Positions 54,188-62,686 are shown, counted from the stretch's first letter. The stretch is DNA of 64,000 nucleotides from Mesobacillus sp. S13 (GCF_020422885.1 NZ_CP084622.1:1941001-2005000), one strand, 5' to 3'. Translations and numbers: made by a program. The notes: generated by a model not told the origin, from the letters alone.

Positions 54188-55015
54188 ATGTCAGTACAAA
54201 ATTTCATTCCTACAGTTTGGTCAGCAAAATTAAACGAGTCTCTTAAAAAATCTTTGGTATTTGGTAATGTTGTAAACAATGATTATCAAGGAGATGCTAA
54301 ATTTGGTAACACTGTAAAAATTAATTCTATTGGTGCTATCACTATTGGTGACTATGATAAAGCTAATGGAACTGGTGAGCCTGAAGAACTTAATTCTGCT
54401 CAAACAACTTTGCTTATCGACCAACAAAAATTCTTTAACTTTAAAGTTGAGGATATTGATAAGGCTCAAAGCAATGTTGACCTTCTTGAAGGAGCAATGA
54501 AAGAAGCGGGGTATGGTCTTGCAGATGTAGCCGATCAATATATTGCTAGTTTCTATACTGAAGTTGCTGCAGGAAACACTATTGGTAATGATACTACTCC
54601 CATTGTTCCTACAAAGGACAATGCCTATGATTACCTGGTCGACCTCGGTGTTAAACTTTCTGAAGCCAACGTTCCAAAATCTGATCGTTTTGTAGTTGTT
54701 CCTGAATTCTTCTATGGTCTTCTTCAAAAGGATGCTCGTTTTGTTAAAGATCCTGCTGTTCTTGCAACTGGATATATTGGGTCAGTTAACGGAATGACTG
54801 TTTATACTTCCAACAATGTTGCTAATACTGCTGGATCGAAATACAAAGTAATGGCTGGTCATAAGTCAGCGATTGCATTTGCTTCTCAAATTGATTCAGT
54901 TGAAGCATATCGCCCAGAGAAATCTTTCTCTGATGCAATGAAGGGTCTTCAAGTATACGGTGCAAAGGTTATTAAACCATCAGCTCTAGCGGTTTTAACA
55001 GTGAATAAAGCCTAA
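54188..55015 (+). CDS. Major capsid protein
   Basis: A 275-residue HK97-fold, P22-coat-like subunit (FIPTVWSAKLNESLKKSLVF, GYIGSVNGMTVYTSNNV, LQVYGAKVIKPSALAVL). Length and position after the scaffold gene fit. A terminator hairpin follows. Confidence 0.88.
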   Translation: MSVQNFIPTVWSAKLNESLKKSLVFGNVVNNDYQGDAKFGNTVKINSIGAITIGDYDKANGTGEPEELNSAQTTLLIDQQKFFNFKVEDIDKAQSNVDLLEGAMKEAGYGLADVADQYIASFYTEVAAGNTIGNDTTPIVPTKDNAYDYLVDLGVKLSEANVPKSDRFVVVPEFFYGLLQKDARFVKDPAVLATGYIGSVNGMTVYTSNNVANTAGSKYKVMAGHKSAIAFASQIDSVEAYRPEKSFSDAMKGLQVYGAKVIKPSALAVLTVNKA

Positions 55016-55027
55016 TATTAAATGGTT

Positions 55028-55054
55028 AAGGGGAGGAGAAATCTTCCCCTTTTT
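55028..55054 (+). terminator. Terminator after the capsid gene
   Basis: AAGGGGA pairs with TCCCCTT, followed by TTTTA. Such a partial terminator after the capsid gene can lower downstream expression. Confidence 0.65.
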
Positions 55055-55084
55055 ATATTGAATTTTAATTAGGTGGTGAAGTTA

Positions 55085-55231
55085 ATGTATGTATTAAATA
55101 AGAAAACTGGTCTGAAGTGGGATGTTGAAGGAGAGCTTCTAGAAAGACTATTGAAGAGTGATGACTATGAAAAAGTTAAAGAAGTAACCAAAACAAAAAC
55201 ACCTAAATCCGGTGTCAAAAAAAGTAGGTGA
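55085..55231 (+). CDS. Small head-region protein, 48 aa
   Basis: ATG 55085 after GGTGG. Basic C-terminus (KTKTPKSGVKKSR). Short proteins between capsid and connector genes are common in SPP1-like phages; function unknown. Confidence 0.55.
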   Translation: MYVLNKKTGLKWDVEGELLERLLKSDDYEKVKEVTKTKTPKSGVKKSR

Positions 55232-55235
55232 TTAA

Positions 55236-55577
55236 GTGGCTTATTTAGATGAAGATATATTGAGCGATGTCTCGGACAAAATCATTACCACTTCGATTAA
55301 AATTCTTGGGCTTGAGGGAAATACTTCCAGTCATTATTTGTTGGAACACTATTCTCACAGTGCACAGGATTTTATTTTTGATTTCTGTAAACTAAATGAG
55401 ATTCCTCCATCTTTGTATACTGTTATCACTGAGATGATTGTTTTCCAGTACAAACAAAAAGGAGTAGAAAATGTTGCGAGTGAAGGGAAGGGTTCTGTTA
55501 GTGAATCTTATCTTACTGAGTACCCACCAAACATTATGAATAGGCTAAAGTCACATAGAAAGATTGTGATTCTATGA
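55236..55577 (+). CDS. Head-tail connector (gp15-like)
   Basis: A 113-residue all-helical adaptor protein (YSHSAQDFIFDFCKLNEIPP, ITEMIVFQYKQKGVENVASE, GSVSES). It should bind below the portal. Starts at GTG 55236; overlaps the next gene by four bases. Confidence 0.8.
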   Translation: MAYLDEDILSDVSDKIITTSIKILGLEGNTSSHYLLEHYSHSAQDFIFDFCKLNEIPPSLYTVITEMIVFQYKQKGVENVASEGKGSVSESYLTEYPPNIMNRLKSHRKIVIL

Positions 55578-55891
55578 GACTAACTAAAACTTTATATGTC
55601 ATAAATAAAACAGAGAGTGATGAGCCATCAAGCATTGATGAGTTTGGCAGGGGTAAATATGATTTAATTGAGACAAAAACACCACTTTTAGGAGAAGTTG
55701 AGCCATTTAGCAACAGACTTGCCGAAACTAGATATGGTGTATTTGTTGATGTAACCAATCGTGCCTTTTGTATGCCAAACGATTTGATCAAAATTAATGG
55801 TGAAATTGAATATGACAATCAAAATTTTATTGTAACTGAATGTATGAAATATGATCGCCATTACGAAGTGCTTTTAAAGAAGGTGTTTTAG
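55574..55891 (+). CDS. Head completion / stopper protein (gp16-like)
   Basis: A 105-residue beta-rich protein in the gp16 position, which closes the head after packaging. Sequence signs are weak (NRLAETRYGVFVDVTNRAFC); the call rests mainly on order and length. Confidence 0.65.
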   Translation: MRLTKTLYVINKTESDEPSSIDEFGRGKYDLIETKTPLLGEVEPFSNRLAETRYGVFVDVTNRAFCMPNDLIKINGEIEYDNQNFIVTECMKYDRHYEVLLKKVF

Positions 55892-56305
55892 ATGGCTAAC
55901 AATAGATTCAGAGAAGCAATAGAAGATATGAAAAGAAAAAGGGAAAGAACTGCAGAGGAGATTGCAATCTTTGTTGAAGCCGAGGCAAAGCAAAGAGTAG
56001 CGGTTAAGACTGGTACACTGCGAAGAGAAATTACTCATGTAACTAAACATGAAGATGAAGTCAGCACGTTAAAAGTTGGTACTAATTTAGATTATGCTCA
56101 GGCAGTTGAAGAAGGTTCGAATCCTCATAAAATCAAGCGAAAAGACGGAAAACCATTGAAATTAAAAATAGATGGTAAATGGGTTACGGTAGATGAAGTT
56201 AATCACCCTGGCTCTAGTCCTCAACCGTATTTGCGTCCTTCTGTCGAAGAGAATACCGGAGAAATTCAAGATAGGATTAAAAGGGGGATGAGTGTAGGTG
56301 ATTAA
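55892..56305 (+). CDS. HK97 gp10-family protein
   Basis: A 137-residue protein with the family pattern AKQRVAVKTGTLRREITHV and LDYAQAVEEGSNPHKI. Takes part in head-tail joining or tail completion. Confidence 0.85.
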   Translation: MANNRFREAIEDMKRKRERTAEEIAIFVEAEAKQRVAVKTGTLRREITHVTKHEDEVSTLKVGTNLDYAQAVEEGSNPHKIKRKDGKPLKLKIDGKWVTVDEVNHPGSSPQPYLRPSVEENTGEIQDRIKRGMSVGD

Positions 56306-56684
56306 AACAGTATTAAACTATCTGCTAATGGATCAAGAATTACTTAATTTAATTGGCTATACTCACAAAAATAAAAGAATTAATCCCTATGAGCCATTCA
56401 ATAAAGAAGATTATCCGTACATTGTTTATGAGGTTTCACCTTTATTAGCTGGTGAAGGTACTACTCAGTATCGGCTGGATATACGAGTAACAACTCAAGA
56501 TGTATTGCTGTTGGAGTCTATTGCAAATAGGCTTCTTTTTTTATTTCATAAAAAAAATACAGGTGTAAAACTCTTTGATAAAACTATTTACTCCTCAAAA
56601 CATGCGGGTGGAAGTGGTATTGTTTTTTACCCTGATTATAGGGTTTTCGAACAGACTCTAACTTTTAATATTAAAGGAAATTAG
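56298..56684 (+). CDS. Tail completion protein (gp17 / DUF3168-like)
   Basis: A 128-residue protein overlapping the previous gene by eight bases, in the gp17 position before the tube gene. Signs: INPYEPFNKEDYPYIVYEVS and LLESIANRLLFLFHKK. Confidence 0.68.
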   Translation: MIKTVLNYLLMDQELLNLIGYTHKNKRINPYEPFNKEDYPYIVYEVSPLLAGEGTTQYRLDIRVTTQDVLLLESIANRLLFLFHKKNTGVKLFDKTIYSSKHAGGSGIVFYPDYRVFEQTLTFNIKGN

Positions 56685-56699
56685 AAAGGGTGTTTATTA

Positions 56700-57515
56700 A
56701 TGACAGTAGCAGAAGATACATATTTGCTAGGTAGTGGTGATTTATATTTAGGAGTTGTGACAAATCCCTCTACAGCAACAGAAGAAGAAATTCAGGCAGC
56801 GTTGAAGAATGTAGGTGCAATTTCAGGTGGAGCAGCATTAGCTTATAAACCAACTTTTTATGAAATTGAATCAGCGAATAGAGGTACAATTGCAAGTTTT
56901 AAAACGAAAGAAGAAGTTACTTTTAAATCAGGTATTCTAACCTGGGATTTAAAGAATCTCGAAAGTCTTAGTTCTGCATACTATTCAGAGACTAGTGGTT
57001 CTAGGAGAGTTGGTATTGGTGGATTAAAGAATGTACCAGTTAACTATGTACGTTTTGTTCATATAAAACCAGATGGATTAAAATTAACTGTCAACCTATT
57101 TAAGGCACAAGCACAATCAGGTTTTGAATTGACATTTGATAAAGAGAAAGAAACAGTTATTGATGCTGAATTTAAAGCATTGGCAGTTGTAAATAAAAAT
57201 GATGGAAACTTGGTAGAAATTATTGAGGAAATTGGTGTTCAACCTTTACCGACAGTTAACTCTCTAAGTGTGACATCATTAAGCACTGCTGAATTGCCAT
57301 ATATGATTAAGGTGACTGGTACGAACTTCAAACAGGATAGCATTGTAATTGCTGAGCAGTTTGATGGTGAACATGAATTGAAGACACTCTATGACAGTTC
57401 AACAGGATTGTATGCGGAGTTAGATGGACTTACTGCATCCACTTATTCTATTAAGGTCAAGAATGGATCACAGATTTCTACTGTATATCAATCGCTTACT
57501 ATTACTTCTCCCTGA
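56700..57515 (+). CDS. Major tail (tube) protein with C-terminal Ig-like domain
   Basis: A 271-residue protein. The N-terminal 190 residues form the tube domain (LGSGDLYLGVVTNPSTATEE ... FELTFDKEKETVIDAEFKAL). The last 80 (LPTVNSLSVTSLSTAELPYM ... ASTYSIKVKNGSQISTVYQS) look like an IPT/Ig-like decoration domain. GGGTG lies before ATG 56700. Confidence 0.85.
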   Translation: MTVAEDTYLLGSGDLYLGVVTNPSTATEEEIQAALKNVGAISGGAALAYKPTFYEIESANRGTIASFKTKEEVTFKSGILTWDLKNLESLSSAYYSETSGSRRVGIGGLKNVPVNYVRFVHIKPDGLKLTVNLFKAQAQSGFELTFDKEKETVIDAEFKALAVVNKNDGNLVEIIEEIGVQPLPTVNSLSVTSLSTAELPYMIKVTGTNFKQDSIVIAEQFDGEHELKTLYDSSTGLYAELDGLTASTYSIKVKNGSQISTVYQSLTITSP

Positions 57516-57576
57516 TTCAGGAGGCTATTTTATTAGTCCCTATCAATGGGTAGAGGGTTAATTGAGAATTTTGAGT

Positions 57577-57607
57577 TGGGAAGGTTAACCCCTTCCTAGA
57601 CTTTTTA
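57577..57607 (+). terminator. Partial terminator after the tube gene
   Basis: GGGAAGG pairs with CCCTTCC (the second arm has an extra C), followed by a short T-run. Confidence 0.5.
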
Positions 57608-57632
57608 AAAACTAAAACGAGGTGAAAATAAA

Positions 57633-57947
57633 ATGGCAGAAATTATTGATTTAGATATTATTGTACCGGAAGGAATTCCGTTTAAAATTGGGGGAGAAAT
57701 TTTTGAAGTACCCACTTCTTTAAAAACCGAAACTGTAATTCATCTAATGCAAATAGAACAAAAGATTAGAAAAACAAAAGATGTAGAAAAAATCCTAGGG
57801 TTCCAAGATGATATGATTTTACTTTTGTTCAGTCAATCGAATGAAGTTGACCAGGCTTGGGTTAGGAAATTACATCAGACTCAAAAATCTGCAATTCTTC
57901 AACATTATAAAAAACGTATGAATGAAATTAATTCAAACCCAAACTAA
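57633..57947 (+). CDS. Tail assembly chaperone G
   Basis: A 104-residue protein just before the tape measure region, with a helical C-terminal half ending NSNPN. It is the short product of the G/GT pair; the -1 frameshift site is in its last codons (57938-57944). The long G-T product would be made from 57633 to 58243. Confidence 0.85.
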   Translation: MAEIIDLDIIVPEGIPFKIGGEIFEVPTSLKTETVIHLMQIEQKIRKTKDVEKILGFQDDMILLLFSQSNEVDQAWVRKLHQTQKSAILQHYKKRMNEINSNPN

Positions 57948-57984
57948 GAATCCCTTCCCTGCCAGAAGTAGAGAAAGGGAAGGG
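57938..57984 (+). promoter_or_regulatory. Programmed -1 frameshift site
   Basis: Slippery heptamer C-CCA-AAC (57938-57944) is in phase with the zero frame and directly precedes the stop TAA. After a 7-base spacer, CCCTTCCCT (57952-57960) pairs perfectly with AGGGAAGGG (57976-57984). The -1 frame is open from here into the frame that begins at 58013. Confidence 0.88.
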
Positions 57985-58012
57985 AAACGCAAGTCAAGAT
58001 GAGGTAAGAATT

Positions 58013-58243
58013 ATGCCTAATATTGCTTACTTAAATAGGAAAACCAAGATGGGATATGATGAGTTACTAAACTTACCATATCCCATTTTTTTGTCTTTGT
58101 TGAGGGAAAATCAAATCTTGGATTTGAAAGAAACTAGCGAAGGCAGAGAGTATCTAGAAAAAATAGAACGATTAAATGTAACTACTCCTGACTTTGGAAA
58201 ATTGAGTGGCTTAAGCAGGTTTAATAAGGCAGGTGAGAAGTAA
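58013..58243 (+). CDS. Tail assembly chaperone T domain (frameshift product)
   Basis: A 76-residue frame, MPNIAYLNRKTKMGYDELLN. It lies in the -1 frame of gene G and has a poor ribosome site of its own, so it is probably made only as the C-terminal part of the G-T fusion, as in lambda and SPP1-like phages. The T part recruits the tape measure protein. Confidence 0.8.
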   Translation: MPNIAYLNRKTKMGYDELLNLPYPIFLSLLRENQILDLKETSEGREYLEKIERLNVTTPDFGKLSGLSRFNKAGEK

Positions 58244-60411
58244 TGAGTAATGCAGCTTTTGATTTGGGTTCTTATGGTGCCGAGATTGTTTTATCAACAA
58301 CTACCTTTGATCAAGGTATGCAAAATGCAGAAAATCAAATGAATAATGTTGATAAAAAGGCTAAAGGGTTTGGTTCTAATCTAGGTACTTTGGCTGCTGG
58401 GGCTGTTGCAGGTCTAGGAGCAGCATTAGCAGGTGCGGCGATAGCAGGGGTTAAAATGGCTGATGATTTGGATAAAGCCTTAAATGGATTGCAGTCTGCC
58501 ACTGGTACAACTGATGAAGAAATGCAAGGCATGGAAGAAAGTTTAAAACGAATTTATCAAAATAACTTCGGTGAGTCTTTTCAAGATATTGCTGATTCGA
58601 TGGCACTTGTTCAACAGAATACCGGATTAACTGGAGAAGCTTTGGAAGAAACAACAACACATGCGCTTATGCTTCGTGATACATTTGGGAAAGACATTGC
58701 AGAATCAACTCTAACTGCAAATGGATTGATGAATCAATTTGGTTTAACCTCAGAGGAAGCTTTTAACCTGATGGCTCAAGGTATTCAAAATGGAGCAGAT
58801 AAGAATGGAGATTTTTTAGAAGGACTAAATGAGTATGGGGTTCATTTTGAGCAATTAGGATTTGATGCCTCCGAATTTACTAACATTCTTATTGACGGGG
58901 CTCAGAGCGGCGCATTTTCTGTAGATAAAATTGGTGATGCAATGAAGGAGTTCGGTATAAGAAGTAAAGATGGTTCAAAAGCTTCTGCAGAAGGATTTGC
59001 ATTATTAGGTCTTAATGCTGAGGATATGACAGCCTCATTTGCTGCTGGTGGAGATACAGCTCAAACAGCATTCCAACAGGTAATGGATTCTTTATTAGCT
59101 ATAGAAGATCCTGTGGCACAAAATGCAGCAGGTGTAGCACTATTCGGAACTCAATTTGAAGACCTAGGGGTTCGTGGAATAGAAGCATTTGCTAATATTG
59201 GAGATAATGCTTCATTAACAAAAGATTCACTTGGTAAGATTAATGAAGTCAAATATGATTCTTTTGGAGAAGCAATGTCTGGAATTGGACGTAATTTGCA
59301 GATGGGACTAATTGAACCTGTTCAAAAATATGTACTCCCTTTGCTTTCCGATTTTGCTAATTGGATAACTGCACATATGCCTCAAATACAAGAGACAATA
59401 TCCACCATTTTCAGTGCAATTGGAACTGTAATAGGTGGATTTATTACTGTTGTCAGAAGTGTTATTTCAACTTTCAATGAGACAGAAACCTCAACAAATT
59501 CTTCATTTGACAACATTAAAGACACAATCGACACAATCTTAACAACCATAAAAGGTATTATTACTGATATTACATCGGGTATAAAAGTTATTTGGAAAAA
59601 ATACGGTGATGACATTGTGAAATATGCTAAATCATCAATGGAAAATATCTCAAATATTATATCAGGCGTTTTAAAGGTCATCCGTGGGATTGTAAAGACT
59701 GTGATGGGATTATTGACAGGTGACTGGGATAAAGCATTTTTGGGACTTAAAATGATTGTCTCAGGTGCATTTCAAGCAATTGAGGGGGTAATAAAGCAAT
59801 CGATAAATGCTTCGAGAGTTGTAATTGATACTACTCTTAAAGTAATAAAAAATGTCTTTTCGGCTGGATTAAATGGTGTATTATCTATCGCATCAAGTAT
59901 TTTTAACAAGGTAAAGTCAGCATTAACCAGTCCAATTGAATCGGCCAAAAACACAATTGTAGGAATCATTGAGAAAATTAAAGGTGCTTTTAATTTTACT
60001 TGGAAACTTCCAAAATTAAAAATGCCTCATGTTTCAGTTACAATGAAGGAAAATGGCTGGGGAATTCCTTACCCTGATTTTGATGTTTCTTGGTGGGCTA
60101 GAGGTGGAATTGCTGATAAAACTCTTTTATACGGAGTAGGTGAAGCAGGGAAAGAAGCTATTATTCCATTGGATAACCCTTTGTATATGGCTCCTTTTGC
60201 GGATGCTGTATTTGATAGGATAATGAATAGATTAAAACCTAATAACCCACCTTTATCCAATAAAACTATGAATGAACTTGTTGTACATAATAACTTAACT
60301 TTTAATGTAACTAATAAAATCGATGATAGTGAAATTAAAAAGATTGCTAATAAGGTGTTTAGCGTTACCAATGATACCTTTAGAGCTAGAGGTGGCTTGG
60401 GGTTAATTTAA
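58243..60411 (+). CDS. Tail tape measure protein
   Basis: A 722-residue protein. Coiled N-terminus (FDQGMQNAENQMNNVDKKAK), hydrophobic Ala/Gly segment (LGTLAAGAVAGLGAALAGAA), TP901-type core around QGIQNGADKNGDFLEGLNEY and more hydrophobic stretches near 370-420. The ATG overlaps the previous stop (TAATG). It sets tail length; 722 residues would suit a tail of roughly 100 nm by the usual rule. A terminator follows directly. Confidence 0.9.
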   Translation: MSNAAFDLGSYGAEIVLSTTTFDQGMQNAENQMNNVDKKAKGFGSNLGTLAAGAVAGLGAALAGAAIAGVKMADDLDKALNGLQSATGTTDEEMQGMEESLKRIYQNNFGESFQDIADSMALVQQNTGLTGEALEETTTHALMLRDTFGKDIAESTLTANGLMNQFGLTSEEAFNLMAQGIQNGADKNGDFLEGLNEYGVHFEQLGFDASEFTNILIDGAQSGAFSVDKIGDAMKEFGIRSKDGSKASAEGFALLGLNAEDMTASFAAGGDTAQTAFQQVMDSLLAIEDPVAQNAAGVALFGTQFEDLGVRGIEAFANIGDNASLTKDSLGKINEVKYDSFGEAMSGIGRNLQMGLIEPVQKYVLPLLSDFANWITAHMPQIQETISTIFSAIGTVIGGFITVVRSVISTFNETETSTNSSFDNIKDTIDTILTTIKGIITDITSGIKVIWKKYGDDIVKYAKSSMENISNIISGVLKVIRGIVKTVMGLLTGDWDKAFLGLKMIVSGAFQAIEGVIKQSINASRVVIDTTLKVIKNVFSAGLNGVLSIASSIFNKVKSALTSPIESAKNTIVGIIEKIKGAFNFTWKLPKLKMPHVSVTMKENGWGIPYPDFDVSWWARGGIADKTLLYGVGEAGKEAIIPLDNPLYMAPFADAVFDRIMNRLKPNNPPLSNKTMNELVVHNNLTFNVTNKIDDSEIKKIANKVFSVTNDTFRARGGLGLI

Positions 60412-60441
60412 ATAAAGCTCTCCAATTGGAGAGCTATTTAT
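60411..60441 (+). terminator. Terminator of the late operon
   Basis: AATA-AAGCTCTCC pairs with GGAGAGCTATTTATT around AATT. It ends the morphogenesis operon immediately after the tape measure gene. Confidence 0.75.
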
Positions 60442-60499
60442 TTTCTTTAGCACTATCAAAAATTTCATCAATTAACTCATCAGATTCTTTCTTTTCCAT
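60434..60499 (-). CDS. Possible micro-protein, 21 aa
   Basis: A minus-strand frame MEKKESDELIDEIFDSAKEN with GAGGAGTGAT before its ATG at 60499. Very short and acidic; the ribosome site is the main support. Confidence 0.35.
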   Translation of the reverse strand: MEKKESDELIDEIFDSAKENK

Positions 60500-60537
60500 A
60501 AATATCACTCCTCATTTAATTCTTATTCAAAAAATAA

Positions 60538-60565
60538 AAAAACCTTCCTACAATGAGGAAGGGAC
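60538..60565 (-). terminator. Terminator of the first SOS-box gene
   Basis: On the minus strand CCTTCCT and AGGAAGG pair and run into seven T. Confidence 0.8.
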
Positions 60566-60576
60566 TTAATTTATGG

Positions 60577-60966
60577 TTAAGCATCAAAGACTGCGTCAAT
60601 TTCTTGTTTATAACGCTCATATACATTGTTTGTAATTGCATCTATTTGAGCCTCTAAGTCCTGATAACGTTGACTTTCTGTAAGTCCGTCCAACCTCATT
60701 TGATAATATTCATCCAGTAAGGCCTGCAGTTCCACTTCCTCGGCATCAATTTTGACTCCAATTTCTTGTACGATCTTCACATTAATATCAGCATCAGAAT
60801 TGGCAATCAGTTCAGTTTTTTTGTCAAATCCAGCTTTTCCAATAGTTGAATTCGCAGTATTGACTGCATTTGAAAACCAGTCAGTAGTTGCCCCTGTGAA
60901 TGTTCCTGCAGCAAATACAATTCCTACCCCTAATATCACTCCAGCTATTTTTCCTGTCTTTTTCAC
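60577..60966 (-). CDS. Secreted or membrane-anchored helical protein with SOS-type promoter
   Basis: A 129-residue protein beginning at GTG 60966 after GGAGGT. N-terminal hydrophobic segment (IAGVILGVGIVFAAGTFTGA), then a charged helical region with LQALLDEYYQMRLDGLTESQ. A LexA-like box at 61038-61051 overlaps its promoter. No family is recognised. Possible roles: antirepressor-like, lysis-related or stress protein; not decidable. Confidence 0.62.
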   Translation of the reverse strand: MKKTGKIAGVILGVGIVFAAGTFTGATTDWFSNAVNTANSTIGKAGFDKKTELIANSDADINVKIVQEIGVKIDAEEVELQALLDEYYQMRLDGLTESQRYQDLEAQIDAITNNVYERYKQEIDAVFDA

Positions 60967-61015
60967 ATCTTTTACCTCCAACAGTAGAGTAGATGTTAAT
61001 CTGAGGTGAGTTACC

Positions 61016-61051
61016 AAAATAAGTATATCACAAACAGAACGTACGTTTCTA
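61016..61051 (-). promoter_or_regulatory. LexA-like box and extended -10 promoter
   Basis: AGAACGTACGTTTC (read on the plus strand, about 61038-61051) matches the Bacillus DinR/LexA consensus CGAACRNRYGTTYC at 13 of 14 positions. On the minus strand an extended -10, TGA-TATACT, lies nine bases past the core of the box. Confidence 0.68.
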
Positions 61052-61083
61052 AAGAACATTCTTTATTCGATGCTAATTCAAAT

Positions 61084-61107
61084 AAAAAACCTTCTCAAAT
61101 GAGAAGG
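61084..61107 (-). terminator. Terminator of the second SOS-box gene
   Basis: CCTTCTC/GAGAAGG (61090-61107) followed by a T-run on the minus strand. Confidence 0.8.
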
Positions 61108-61128
61108 AGAAATAGAAAATTTTATATT

Positions 61129-61512
61129 TTAACTCTTATTTTTATTTCTTGTTTTAAAACTAGTAATATCATAGAAACTTACTTTTGTGCCATTTTCTAG
61201 AAGATCTTGAATAGAAAAAATTTTCCTGTCTGCATGTTTTAAGTCACTAATTTGCCCGTTAAGTCCTTCGACCATTGGCTCTCCTAAATGACTATACTTA
61301 TACTCTTTTTGCCAATCATCTTGAATAAATAACCAAGAAAAAGCTATATTATATATTTCATGGCAAAGGACTACCTCGGTTAATTTCATTCCTACAGTTG
61401 TTGTTGTGTAAGGAGTATAATAATTACCATATTCATCAATAACTAGGTCGATTTGCCCCTGAATTAAATTGATATTATCGTTTGCTTCCCAACGTTTTAA
61501 TTTATCCATCAT
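61129..61512 (-). CDS. Phage-region protein, 127 aa, with SOS-type promoter
   Basis: Starts at ATG 61512 (or 61509) after GGAGGG. Soluble, aromatic-rich (YTTTTVGMKLTEVVLCHEIY, WLFIQDDWQKEYKYSHLGEP). A LexA-like box lies upstream at 61587-61600. No family is recognised. Confidence 0.6.
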   Translation of the reverse strand: MMDKLKRWEANDNINLIQGQIDLVIDEYGNYYTPYTTTTVGMKLTEVVLCHEIYNIAFSWLFIQDDWQKEYKYSHLGEPMVEGLNGQISDLKHADRKIFSIQDLLENGTKVSFYDITSFKTRNKNKS

Positions 61513-61571
61513 CTTTCCCTCCAATACTAAAGATAGATGTAAATCCCAGGTTGAGTTCGTCTAATTTCATA

Positions 61572-61600
61572 TTATCATAAAAAGAACGTCCGTTCTAATA
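61572..61600 (-). promoter_or_regulatory. LexA-like box and -10 promoter
   Basis: AGAACGTCCGTTCT contains GAAC-N4-GTTC. On the minus strand TGA-TAATAT lies nine bases past the box, the same layout as at 61016-61051. Confidence 0.62.
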
Positions 61601-61638
61601 AAATAGCTAACTCTATTTTTGAGGGTGATATGTATTAG

Positions 61639-61836
61639 CTAATAGTCTATTTTAAAGTAGTCACATAATTTCTTAATAGTAGACTTATGGTGTTTACCTT
61701 TATTATTCTCTATCCGACTTAAAGTATCTACTTTCATTCCAATTTCCTTGCACACTGCAGTTTGAGTCATGTTCTTTTTAAATCGTTCTAATCGAAGTCT
61801 TGTTCCTATACTTTCTTTGTACACAGGAATCACCAA
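61639..61836 (-). CDS. XRE-family regulator
   Basis: A 65-residue Cro/CI-type helix-turn-helix (TQTAVCKEIGMKVDTLSRIE). Overlaps the gene upstream by seven bases, so it is part of the minus-strand operon. Confidence 0.8.
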   Translation of the reverse strand: MVIPVYKESIGTRLRLERFKKNMTQTAVCKEIGMKVDTLSRIENNKGKHHKSTIKKLCDYFKIDY

Positions 61837-62045
61837 TTTGTTTTTTGATATCTATCGAACTTCTCAGTAATATCCTCACCATCAGCAAATACCTCTAATA
61901 CATCCTCAACATTCATTTCCTTCTTTATTTCTTTGATCCAATCTAAGGCAACTTGTTCAGGTTGCCTTCTCCTTAAAGGGAAGGTTCCACCTTTAGCAAT
62001 TCTAATACCGTTAACCGATAACATTAGTTTGATCGTTACATTCAA
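61830..62045 (-). CDS. Small protein, 71 aa
   Basis: Soluble mixed alpha/beta protein (IKLMLSVNGIRIAKGGTFPL, VALDWIKEIKKEMNVEDVLE). Overlaps both neighbours by a few bases. Unknown function. Confidence 0.55.
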   Translation of the reverse strand: MNVTIKLMLSVNGIRIAKGGTFPLRRRQPEQVALDWIKEIKKEMNVEDVLEVFADGEDITEKFDRYQKTNW

Positions 62046-62299
62046 ACTTTAGCTTCTCCTTTTATAAAAGTTACAGTTTTGCGGAGATCAACATTTTTTG
62101 TTTTCCAGCCAGCCATTAACCAAGATTTTGCTTGAGTATGATTTCCTATGTCGTTAGCCCACCAAGCATTGTGTATATAAGCGGATTTAGGCAAAGGAAA
62201 ACCAAGTAATTCCTCAATTTCCTTGAAAGACAATGTTGTTTCCTTCTTTTTTATGGAACAAAGGTAATTATAAATTGGCAGGTATTTTCCGTTATACAT
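62042..62299 (-). CDS. DUF7662-like protein, 85 aa
   Basis: YLPIYNYLCSIKKKETTLSF, EIEELLGFPLPKSAYIHNAW, WANDIGNHTQAKSWLMAGWK: this pattern of short domain occurs in many bacterial and phage proteins and is listed as DUF7662. Function unknown. Four-base overlap with the next gene. Confidence 0.68.
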   Translation of the reverse strand: MYNGKYLPIYNYLCSIKKKETTLSFKEIEELLGFPLPKSAYIHNAWWANDIGNHTQAKSWLMAGWKTKNVDLRKTVTFIKGEAKV

Positions 62300-62304
62300 A
62301 ACAA

Positions 62305-62469
62305 TTACTCCTTTTTGTTCTTTTCATTTTCTTTCAAAAATTCCTGTAATTCTTCATTAAATCTGTCAAGTTCTTCACGAGTTTTGAAATCGTTAAAATC
62401 GAAAGTTTTTCCTTTTGTAACAACATTTATAAAATGGTCACTATGTTTTCGTTCTTTTTTATTATCCAC
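62305..62469 (-). CDS. Small acidic protein, 54 aa
   Basis: GTG 62469 with GGAGGG upstream. Charged helical protein ending NEELQEFLKENEKNKKE. Its stop lies six bases before the DUF7662-like start. Confidence 0.55.
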   Translation of the reverse strand: MDNKKERKHSDHFINVVTKGKTFDFNDFKTREELDRFNEELQEFLKENEKNKKE

Positions 62470-62493
62470 TTTAGTGTATCCCTCCTGCTTAAC

Positions 62494-62673
62494 TTATAAA
62501 TATCTAATAATCTGAATATTATCTATCCCAACATTGTTCTCCTTAGATTCATTTAGCTCTATTTTTATTATATGTTCAATATTTTTAGTGTAAAATGTAT
62601 CAACCCATATACTTTCAGTTTTTTCTGCTCCATTATTGACCCTATATGTAACTGTATATTTTTTTTGATTCAT
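62494..62673 (-). CDS. Small protein, 59 aa
   Basis: ATG 62673 after GAGGAGAA. Beta-rich start (KYTVTYRVNNGAEKTESIWV). Same operon as its neighbours. Unknown function. Confidence 0.5.
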   Translation of the reverse strand: MNQKKYTVTYRVNNGAEKTESIWVDTFYTKNIEHIIKIELNESKENNVGIDNIQIIRYL

Positions 62674-62686
62674 TTAATATTCTCCT

